From Gemmatimonadaceae bacterium (GTDB lineage: Bacteria; Gemmatimonadota; Gemmatimonadetes; Gemmatimonadales; Gemmatimonadaceae), in assembly GCA_014379705.1 (NCBI GenBank), contig JACMLI010000201.1, positions 1 to 5,732 on the forward strand: a DNA stretch of 5,732 bases, given 5' to 3'. The position numbers and the translations under genes were made by a program. A model generated the notes under the pieces. It had not been told where the DNA came from and ran no database searches. It saw nothing but the letters and a program-made list of their open reading frames with translations. This document shows, in pieces, positions 1 through 4,926 of this stretch (its first letter is position 1; the number at the start of each line of letters is the position of its first letter).

Positions 1-198
1 CCGCTCCGGCGAAGCCGCGAACTGTGCTCCCGGTCCCGCGACGCCAGCAGCTGTCATCCCGGTCCGGCGCAGCCGAGAACTGTGCTCCCGGTCCCGCGAC
101 GCCAGCAGCTGTCATCCCGGTCCGGCGAAGCCGAGAACTGTGCTCCCGGTCCCGCGACGCCAGCAGCTGTCATCCCGGTCCGGCGAAGCCGAGAACCG
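1..198. repeat. Tandem array, 58-bp unit made of two 29-bp half-units
   Basis: Full 58-bp units lie at 5-62, 63-120 and 121-178, with a partial fourth copy at 179-196. Each unit contains two related 29-bp halves. The A halves (25-53, 83-111, 141-169) start tgctcccggtcccgcg and are identical to one another. The B halves (54-82, 112-140, 170-198) start tcatcccggtccggcg. A further B fragment at 1-24 is cut by the window edge, so the array probably continues to the left. A and B match at 21 of 29 positions by my alignment. B copies differ from each other by single substitutions (gaag/gcag at 70-73, and two changes in the edge copy). B contains a small hairpin, cggc-gaa-gccg. There are no unique spacers. 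The array ends about 17 bp beyond the stop codon of the minus-strand DsbA-like gene, so it may be transcribed as its 3' region. The B half resembles the 'gtcatcccg...gcgaagc' intergenic repeats I recall from several GC-rich phyla; that resemblance is from memory. Confidence 0.95.
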
Positions 199-214
199 GG
201 ACCCAGCGTCTTCG

Positions 215-856
215 TCAGGGCGTCTTGGTCACCGACTGGTAGACCGCTTCGAGTCCCTTCACGAACACGTCCTTCGGCAGCGCGCCCGGCACAATTTCAC
301 CGTTGATCACGAAAGTCGGCGTGCCCCGCACAAGGAGGGACTTGGCGAGCGCGTTGTTGCGCGCGAGCGTCTCGCTCACTGCTTTCCCCTTCACGCACTT
401 GCCGTAGCTCGCGGCATTGACGCCGGCCTCGCTGGCCAGGCGGGCGACCAGGATTGTAGGAGAGCGCGAAGCCATCCAAGCCTTCCGATTCTGGTACAGC
501 TTGTCGTGCATGGGCCAGAACTTGCCCTGCTCGCCCGCGCAGATCGCCCCTTCGGCCGCCTCGCGCGCGTTCGGGAACATGCCGAGGACAAACGGCACAA
601 ACTGCCACTGCACCTTCCCCTTGTCCGTGAAAAGGGAGTCGAGCGTTGGCATGGTCTCGGCGGCGAATTTCGCGCAGTAGCTGCAGCCAAAGTCGGCAAG
701 CTCGACGATCCAGACCGGGGCCTTCGCCTTGCCCTTGGCAATACCGTACCCATCGAGGCTGACGACGCGTTCGGCGAGCTGCACCCGCTTCTGCGCGGCG
801 GCGCTCACGGGGAGCGCGAGCAGCACGGCCAGGGGGAGGGCAAGGAAATGACGCAT
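215..856 (-). CDS. Secreted DsbA-like thiol:disulfide oxidoreductase (thioredoxin fold)
   Basis: This 213-aa protein has a signal peptide (about residues 1-22, MRHFLALPLAVLLALPVSAA, probable cleavage around AAAQ), so it should act in the periplasm or cell envelope. The active-site CxxC is in the motif FGCSYC (C58, C61), following a beta strand WIVELADFGC. The cis-proline loop RGTPTF (P180) sits near the C-terminus, as in DsbA and Thioredoxin_4-type proteins. Between them is a helical insertion with the family-typical stretch CAGEQGKFWPMHDKLY (105-121). Two more cysteines, C106 and C154, lie in the helical domain and could form a structural disulfide. Length is normal for the family. The ATG at 856 is supported by the signal peptide immediately after it, although no good Shine-Dalgarno is visible upstream. 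The likely role is oxidation or isomerisation of exported protein disulfides; the redox partner is not in this window. It lies 79 bp downstream of the methyltransferase on the same strand and could share its transcript. Confidence 0.93.
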   Translation of the reverse strand: MRHFLALPLAVLLALPVSAAAQKRVQLAERVVSLDGYGIAKGKAKAPVWIVELADFGCSYCAKFAAETMPTLDSLFTDKGKVQWQFVPFVLGMFPNAREAAEGAICAGEQGKFWPMHDKLYQNRKAWMASRSPTILVARLASEAGVNAASYGKCVKGKAVSETLARNNALAKSLLVRGTPTFVINGEIVPGALPKDVFVKGLEAVYQSVTKTP

Positions 857-935
857 CGGGACCCGGGGGGCGAGGTATCGGCGAAGCAGCGACGCTCAAG
901 ATACCCCAGAATGGTTGGACTGGTCGACTAGTCCA
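857..935. other. Intergenic gap between methyltransferase stop and DsbA-like start
   Basis: This 79-bp gap separates two same-strand genes. It holds an inverted repeat ggtatc (874-879) / gatacc (900-905) with a 20-nt loop, then a degenerate lead-in (atggttggactggtcgac, 911-928) into the 8-bp repeat cluster. On the minus strand a TTGAGC-like hexamer is visible at about 893-898, but no well-placed -10 partner follows. I cannot say whether the DsbA-like gene has its own promoter here or depends on readthrough from the methyltransferase. Confidence 0.5.
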
Positions 936-944
936 CTAGTCCCG
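921..944. repeat. Left cluster of 8-bp repeat tagtccNc, overlapping a stop codon
   Basis: Three consecutive octamers are visible: tggtcgac (921-928, degenerate), tagtccac (929-936) and tagtcccg (937-944). The 16-bp core ctagtccactagtccc (928-943) recurs exactly at 1922-1937 in the same orientation. The stop codon of the minus-strand methyltransferase (TAG, complement of 936-938) lies inside this cluster, and its last codons for Arg-Asp come from the edge of the repeat. Confidence 0.85.
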
Positions 945-1748
945 AAGTCGCACCACCGCGTGTCCGTAAGGTTGTGTGTTCCAGTATATCAGCTCGAACC
1001 CTGCTTCCCCGGCTTCTTCCGCCAGCTCATCGCGTCGGAAGTAGTGGACGAAGTTCGGGACCAGGTAGTCGCCGACCTCGATACGCTCTCCCCCAAGCAC
1101 GGGCCGAAATGCGTTGGCGACCCGTGCAACTCGCTGGAAGCGAAGGAGCTCCTCCCCGTTGAGCGAGAAGAACGAGAGCAGCAACGGTGCTCCCGGCTCC
1201 AGCTGAGCCGCGAGCTGCCGAAGGAATCGCACGCGTCGCTGGCGCGAGCGAATGAGCATGTAGCCGCCCCACCCCACGATCCCCGCGCCGTGCCGCCGGC
1301 CGAAATCGGGACACTCATCACGCGCGGCAAGTCGCACGGACGTATCGAGCGCGAGGCGCCCCAGCATCGCGTTCGCGAAGTCGACCAGGGCGGGGTGGCA
1401 TTCGAAGGCATCTACGTCGTAGCCCAGGCGCCGCAGTCCCACGACCTCGCGCCCACCCCCCGCGGAGCCCAGGAGGATCGGGGTTGAGCGATCGAAGTGT
1501 GCCTCGATGACCTGCTGCTCCCACGGCCAGAGGCCCTTCTCGTTGTAGTCAGGGGTCTGGTAGATGCCCTCGCCATCGTAGTACGCCTTGTCGATCGCGT
1601 GGCGGCGGCGGTCCGAGAGCCGAGCGAGCCAGAAGCCGGTGAACAGGACGCCGGCGAGGCTCATGAGCTTCTGCATGGCGCGGAAGCTCCCGAAATACAG
1701 CCAAACGCCGATCGGACGCCGCAACGCCACACTGGTCAGTTCACTCAT
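936..1748 (-). CDS. Class I SAM-dependent methyltransferase, substrate unknown
   Basis: The 270-aa protein carries a clear class I methyltransferase motif I, ILLGSAGGGREV (91-102), followed by the second strand YDVDAFE with acidic E116, the usual ribose-binding position. A later strand-loop GAGIVGWGGYMLI (154-165) matches the motif II/post-motif region. The C-terminal part has VHYFRRDELAEE (234-245), a helix entry often seen in small-molecule methyltransferases, then FELIYWN. The N-terminal segment 25-42 (MQKLMSLAGVLFTGFWLA) is hydrophobic and followed by positive residues RLSDRRR, which could be a membrane anchor or an amphipathic helix. The start at 1748 is the longest ATG. A second ATG at 1676 (Met25) has GGAG at 1687-1690 ten bases upstream and is a real alternative. 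The substrate cannot be read from sequence. The gene is divergent from the sigma-factor operon and may form an operon with the DsbA-like gene. Its 3' end runs into an 8-bp repeat cluster. Confidence 0.88.
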   Translation of the reverse strand: MSELTSVALRRPIGVWLYFGSFRAMQKLMSLAGVLFTGFWLARLSDRRRHAIDKAYYDGEGIYQTPDYNEKGLWPWEQQVIEAHFDRSTPILLGSAGGGREVVGLRRLGYDVDAFECHPALVDFANAMLGRLALDTSVRLAARDECPDFGRRHGAGIVGWGGYMLIRSRQRRVRFLRQLAAQLEPGAPLLLSFFSLNGEELLRFQRVARVANAFRPVLGGERIEVGDYLVPNFVHYFRRDELAEEAGEAGFELIYWNTQPYGHAVVRLRD

Positions 1749-1914
1749 GCCATCATCCGGGGGGACGTTGGCCCATCCGGGGGAGCACGTCGGGGGACGT
1801 GGGGGGCCACGGGCAAGCTACGGCGCCTTTGCTGGCGGGCACAACTGGACGGAATGACGGGATGGACGAGATGGTCCGACTGGCGCCCGATCGCTGCCTG
1901 TGTTCGTTCACCGC

Positions 1915-1938
1915 TAGTCCGCTAGTCCACTAGTCCCC
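1915..1938. repeat. Right cluster of 8-bp repeat tagtccNc
   Basis: Three exact octamers run in series: tagtccgc (1915-1922), tagtccac (1923-1930) and tagtcccc (1931-1938). The 16-bp core shared with 928-943 is in the same orientation. An upstream segment atggtccgactgg (1871-1883) also resembles atggttggactgg (911-923), which precedes the left cluster. The two clusters therefore share more than the octamers alone. No transposase or target-site duplication was found. Confidence 0.85.
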
Positions 1939-1959
1939 CCGTTCCAAGAGGCCCCCAAC

Positions 1960-1971
1960 GGGCGGCCGCCC
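1960..1971. promoter_or_regulatory. 12-bp perfect palindrome upstream of the sigma factor gene
   Basis: The sequence gggcggccgccc reads identically on both strands and lies 28 bp before the ATG at 2000. It could be an operator for a dimeric regulator or part of a 5' leader hairpin. In DNA this GC-rich a 12-bp G/C palindrome can arise by chance, so the call is weak. Confidence 0.25.
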
Positions 1972-1999
1972 CCCGGTGTCAAATCCCCGTGACTCCTCA

Positions 2000-2569
2000 A
2001 TGGCACACGCAGCAGTCCTGATCTCCGGGGATCGGGGAGACAACGAACAGGACCTGGTCGCCCGAGTACGTCGGGGTGACCGGGAAGCGGAGTACGCCCT
2101 GTATCAGCGTCACGCCGGCAAGGTGCACCGCCTGGTGTTTCGCCTCTGTGCCGACGAGGACCTCGCGAACGACCTCACGCAGGACGCCTTCGTTCGGGCG
2201 TTCTCGCGGCTCGACCTGTTTCGCGGCGATGCGACCTTCGGTACCTGGATCCACCGCATCGCCGTCAACCTCACCCTCAACGCCAAGCGCAGTGAACAAC
2301 GACGCGCCCGTTGGCTTGCCCCGATCGACGACTCCATCGCCGCTCCTGTCCGGGAGCAGCTGGATCACGATCTCGTGCAGTCGCTGGAGCAGGCCGTCGA
2401 CGCCCTCACGGACGGACAACGTGAGGTGTTCCTGATGCACACGTTCGAGGGATACACGCACGTGGAGATCGGCGAGATCCTCGGAATTTCCGAGGGGACC
2501 AGCAAGGGACGGTTGTTCCACGCCCGCGCCCGGCTTCGCCAGCTCCTAGCGCGATTTGCACCGGAGTGA
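2000..2569 (+). CDS. ECF-type RNA polymerase sigma factor (sigma-70 family)
   Basis: The 189-aa protein has only the two domains typical of extracytoplasmic-function sigma factors. Region 2 (about 16-95) includes DEDLANDLTQDAFVRAF and the -10 recognition helix FGTWIHRIAVNLTLN. Region 4 (about 125-183) includes LTDGQREVFLMHTFEGYTHV, then the helix-turn-helix IGEILGISEGTSKGRLFHAR that contacts the -35 element. No extra C-terminal domain is present. The ATG at 2000 is preferred. A GTG at 1976 would add eight residues (MSNPRDSS), and neither start has a strong Shine-Dalgarno. The protein should redirect RNA polymerase to a small regulon, probably including its own operon. The next gene starts 5 nt after the stop and encodes a single-pass membrane protein, the usual position for the cognate anti-sigma factor. 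The ECF subgroup was not determined. Confidence 0.95.
   Translation: MAHAAVLISGDRGDNEQDLVARVRRGDREAEYALYQRHAGKVHRLVFRLCADEDLANDLTQDAFVRAFSRLDLFRGDATFGTWIHRIAVNLTLNAKRSEQRRARWLAPIDDSIAAPVREQLDHDLVQSLEQAVDALTDGQREVFLMHTFEGYTHVEIGEILGISEGTSKGRLFHARARLRQLLARFAPE
2563..2566 (+). promoter_or_regulatory. Ribosome binding site deciding the anti-sigma candidate start
   Basis: GGAG in the last codons of the sigma gene lies 8 nt before the ATG at 2575. This favours that ATG over the in-frame GTG at 2566, which overlaps the sigma stop codon. Placement inside the upstream gene suggests translational coupling of the two proteins. Confidence 0.6.
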
Positions 2570-2574
2570 GACCC

Positions 2575-3195
2575 ATGAACGACGAACAACTCGACCAGTT
2601 GCTCGACACCGCGCGGCCGCAGTTCCGCGTGCCGCCGGAGCCTGCCCAACTGGACATGATCTGGGAGCGCATCAGTGCCGCCCGGCACCCCGCACCCGTG
2701 CGTCGGCCGGTGCACCAGCTCCCATGGATGCGATGGGCCGGCGTCGCCGCGGCGCTCGTCCTCGCTTTCTCACTCGGCCGGCTCACCACCGCCACACCCG
2801 CGCCTTCCACGCCTGCGCCGCCCTCCACATCCGTGGTCGCCGCGGGCGAGCAACCCGTGGCCGCCGCCGCGACGGAACTGCTCGGCGAGACCGTCGTGCT
2901 CTTGAGCGCCCTGCATGAGGGCCAGGCGACCGAACTCCCCGATCGTGCGTTCGCCCAACAAGCCGGACTCCTCCTTGGCACCACGCGACTCCTCATCGAC
3001 TCGCGTGTGGCCGAGCGCGATCCCGCCCTCAAGTCGCTCCTGCAGGACCTCGAACTCGTCCTCGCGCAGCTCGCCCGTCTCCGGACCGGCGAAGCGCACG
3101 GGGAACTGCAACTCATCAACGACGCGCTGCAAGAGCAGGACATCGTCCCGCGCATCCGCAGCGTCGCAGCCGGCCTGAGCGCCGGCGCCGACTAA
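2575..3195 (+). CDS. Single-pass membrane protein, candidate anti-sigma factor
   Basis: The 206-aa protein has a short N-terminal part that would be cytoplasmic (1-50, starting MNDEQLDQLLDTARPQFRVP). One transmembrane helix follows at about 51-70 (WMRWAGVAAALVLAFSLGRL), then a Pro/Thr/Ser-rich linker (71-86, TTATPAPSTPAPPSTS) and a helical, Cys-free outer domain (about 95-206). This topology and its place immediately after an ECF sigma gene fit an anti-sigma factor. It is not a zinc-binding (ZAS) type: the protein has no cysteine and no HxxxCxxC motif. Recognition is therefore by context and topology, not by a known domain. The outer domain has long amphipathic helices (LLGETVVLLSALHEG, LKSLLQDLELVLAQLARLR) that could bind a ligand or one of the exported proteins encoded downstream. 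A TAA stop precedes the next gene by 12 nt. Confidence 0.8.
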   Translation: MNDEQLDQLLDTARPQFRVPPEPAQLDMIWERISAARHPAPVRRPVHQLPWMRWAGVAAALVLAFSLGRLTTATPAPSTPAPPSTSVVAAGEQPVAAAATELLGETVVLLSALHEGQATELPDRAFAQQAGLLLGTTRLLIDSRVAERDPALKSLLQDLELVLAQLARLRTGEAHGELQLINDALQEQDIVPRIRSVAAGLSAGAD

Positions 3196-3200
3196 AGGAG
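3194..3200 (+). promoter_or_regulatory. Strong Shine-Dalgarno for HEAT protein 1
   Basis: AAAGGAG overlaps the preceding TAA stop and lies 7 nt before a GTG codon at 3208. It is the clearest ribosome binding site in the window and fixes the GTG start of the downstream gene, which is also supported by the signal peptide that follows. Confidence 0.8.
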
Positions 3201-3207
3201 CACACCC

Positions 3208-4926
3208 GTGAATCGTCTCGTCCTCGCCGTCGTCCTCACCGGCACGTCGACCCTCCTCGCCGCGCAGGAACCGCCGCCACGTCCGGTGCGGCCCTCACGG
3301 CCCGTGCAAACACCCCGGCCCGCGATCGCGCCGAAGCCCGCCAGGCTGGGCGACTTCGAATACTTCAGCGAGCTTGGCAAGGATTTCGCGAAAGACTTCA
3401 ACCGGGACTTCGAGTACGACAGCTGGAAGATGCTCGACGAGTCGCGCTGGGAAATGGAAGCCGCACGCGCGCACACGATGGAATTGCTCAAGGAATCGCG
3501 CGAGGACATGGCATGGCAAATGGAAGAGAGCCGCGCCGCGATGCGGGAGCACATGGCGTTGCAGCCGTTCCCGGCCCTGCCGATGGTCGCGCCGAAAGCA
3601 GAGTGGATGGCTCCACTCAAGGCAGACTTCATGTATACGCCGAAGGCCTGGGGCCCCGAGGTCGGCATCGCCACCACCATCCGCCCGGCCTGGGCGCCGA
3701 ACGATCAGGCGGACTCCACCTATCGTCAGGCGCGTAACCTCCTGAACCAGGGCGAATACCGTCGCGCCGCGGCCGCCTTCCGCGACATCACGGCCAGGAC
3801 GCCGACCAGCGCCTACGCGGCCGACGCGCTCTACTGGCAGGCATTCGCCCTGTATCGCATCGGTGGCTCCGCGGAGCTGCGCACGGCGCTCGAGGCGCTC
3901 GACTCGCAGCGCACGAAGTATCCCGGCGCCCGCATGCAGGCCGAGACCGATGCCCTTGGCATGCGCATCCGCGGCGCTCTCGCCTCCCGTGGCGACCCCG
4001 ACGCCGCACGTGCCATCCGCGGCGCAGCCGGCGATTCGGCGCTCCGCTGCGATCGCGAGGAACAGGCGGTTCGCGTCGAGGCCCTCAACGCCCTCATTCA
4101 GTCCGACGCCGAGGGGGCGATGCCGGTCCTGCAGAAGGTCCTGGCGCGCAAGGACGAGTGCTCGGCGACGCTGCGTCGCAGCGCGGTGTTCCTCATCGGC
4201 AGCAAGCGCAATGACGCATCGTCGGTGAACATCCTGGCGCAGGTCGCAAAGACCGATCCGTCGATGGAGGTGCGTGGCTCGGCGATGGAATGGCTGGCTC
4301 GCGTTCCTGGCGAAGAAGCCCTTCCCACGCTGGAGGAGCTGGCCCGCGACACGTCGGACCGTGTGTCTCGCACCGCGGTGCGCGCCCTTGTGGCGCACCC
4401 GAGCCCGCGCGCCCGCACGTACATCCGCAACGTGGTGGAGCGCTCGGAGAGCCCGGAGCGCCTTCGCCTGGAAGCACTCTCCGCCTTCGACAAGGAGCGC
4501 AGCACGGCCGACGACGTCACGTGGATGCGCGCGCTGTACGGCCGCACGGAGAACGTCCGCATCAAGGCGCGCATCGTCAGCGCACTCTCGAACATCGGGG
4601 GTCCCGAGGTCGACCAGTGGATGGTCACCGTGGCCCGGAATGCCGATGAGAGCTCGGAGACGCGTCGGTATGCCATGCGTCGGGTGGGCAAGACGCTCCC
4701 GATGCCGCAGCTCGCCAGCATGTACGACGCGTCGTCGGAGCGCACGCTGCGCGAATCGCTGATCGAGGCGATGGCGACGCGCACCGAAGCCGAGGCGACG
4801 GACAAGTTGATCGACATTGTGAAGACCGGAACGGACCCGCAACTGCGACGGATGGCCATCTCCGCCCTCACCCGCAAGAAGGACCCGCGCACCATGCGGC
4901 TCCTGATGGAGATCATCGACAAATGA
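3208..4926 (+). CDS. Exported protein: Met/Trp-rich helix, TPR-like section, HEAT repeats
   Basis: This 572-aa protein starts with a signal peptide (about 1-19, ending LLAA before QE), so it is exported. A proline-rich linker (22-45) leads to a charged, Met- and Trp-rich helical stretch (48-117). That stretch has DF pairs at 49-50, 59-60, 63-64 and 67-68, and ESR triplets at 78, 96 and 107. After another loose segment, residues 168-256 look TPR- or YbgF-like (TYRQARNLLNQGEYRRAAAA, then AYAADALYWQAFALYRIG). Residues about 283-570 form a run of some nine HEAT-type helix pairs of roughly 31 residues, for example VRGSAMEWLARVPGEEALPT and LRRMAISALTRKKDPRTMRL. HEAT solenoids usually bind proteins; no catalytic motif was seen. 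The only cysteines are C281 and C318, which could form a disulfide at the start of the solenoid. Its last 4 bases overlap the next gene. The specific role is unknown; the operon suggests an envelope function tied to the ECF sigma factor. Confidence 0.88.
   Translation: MNRLVLAVVLTGTSTLLAAQEPPPRPVRPSRPVQTPRPAIAPKPARLGDFEYFSELGKDFAKDFNRDFEYDSWKMLDESRWEMEAARAHTMELLKESREDMAWQMEESRAAMREHMALQPFPALPMVAPKAEWMAPLKADFMYTPKAWGPEVGIATTIRPAWAPNDQADSTYRQARNLLNQGEYRRAAAAFRDITARTPTSAYAADALYWQAFALYRIGGSAELRTALEALDSQRTKYPGARMQAETDALGMRIRGALASRGDPDAARAIRGAAGDSALRCDREEQAVRVEALNALIQSDAEGAMPVLQKVLARKDECSATLRRSAVFLIGSKRNDASSVNILAQVAKTDPSMEVRGSAMEWLARVPGEEALPTLEELARDTSDRVSRTAVRALVAHPSPRARTYIRNVVERSESPERLRLEALSAFDKERSTADDVTWMRALYGRTENVRIKARIVSALSNIGGPEVDQWMVTVARNADESSETRRYAMRRVGKTLPMPQLASMYDASSERTLRESLIEAMATRTEAEATDKLIDIVKTGTDPQLRRMAISALTRKKDPRTMRLLMEIIDK

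Larger units (their letters stand above)
1749..1999. promoter_or_regulatory. Divergent intergenic region between methyltransferase and sigma operon
   Basis: This 251-bp region must hold the start signals for the minus-strand methyltransferase and the plus-strand sigma operon. The methyltransferase-proximal part is G-rich on the plus strand and has two short direct repeats: catccggggg at 1754-1763 and 1774-1783, and ggggacgt at 1761-1768 and 1793-1800. An 8-bp repeat cluster lies at 1915-1938 and a perfect 12-bp palindrome, gggcggccgccc, at 1960-1971. I see no convincing -35/-10 pair. A ggaac on the minus strand (1941-1945) resembles an ECF -35 element but points away from the sigma gene and lacks a clear partner. 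No coding sequence is supported here. Calling it a promoter region rests on gene orientation only. Confidence 0.55.

Noticed and set aside
1..198. Possible CRISPR array
   Set aside because: The 29-bp period is CRISPR-like in size, but repeats follow each other directly; the intervening 29 bp are a diverged copy of the same element and are not unique spacers. No cas genes are present.
140..931. 263-aa plus-strand open frame
   Set aside because: It begins inside the tandem repeat and runs antisense to the DsbA-like gene, whose signal peptide, CxxC and cis-Pro motifs show it is the real gene. It has low-complexity Arg/His/Ala composition.
1497..1925. 142-aa plus-strand open frame reaching into the divergent intergenic region
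   Set aside because: Its first part is antisense to the methyltransferase and its end falls in the 8-bp repeat cluster; no domain or ribosome binding site supports it.
921..1938. Composite transposon or insertion sequence bounded by the 8-bp repeat clusters
   Set aside because: The repeats are short and direct, there is no transposase or integrase between or near them, and the methyltransferase has base composition like its neighbours.
1936..1950. ECF-type -35 element (ggaac on the minus strand at 1941-1945)
   Set aside because: It points toward the methyltransferase rather than the sigma gene, and no matching -10 element lies at the expected spacing.
2406..3155. 249-aa minus-strand open frame across the sigma and membrane protein genes
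   Set aside because: Ser/Arg/Ala-rich shadow frame crossing two well-supported genes on the other strand.
3295..4842. 515-aa minus-strand open frame
   Set aside because: It is antisense to the HEAT-repeat gene, Arg/His/Ala/Gly-rich with no recognisable domain, and is explained by the high GC content and codon pattern of the true gene.
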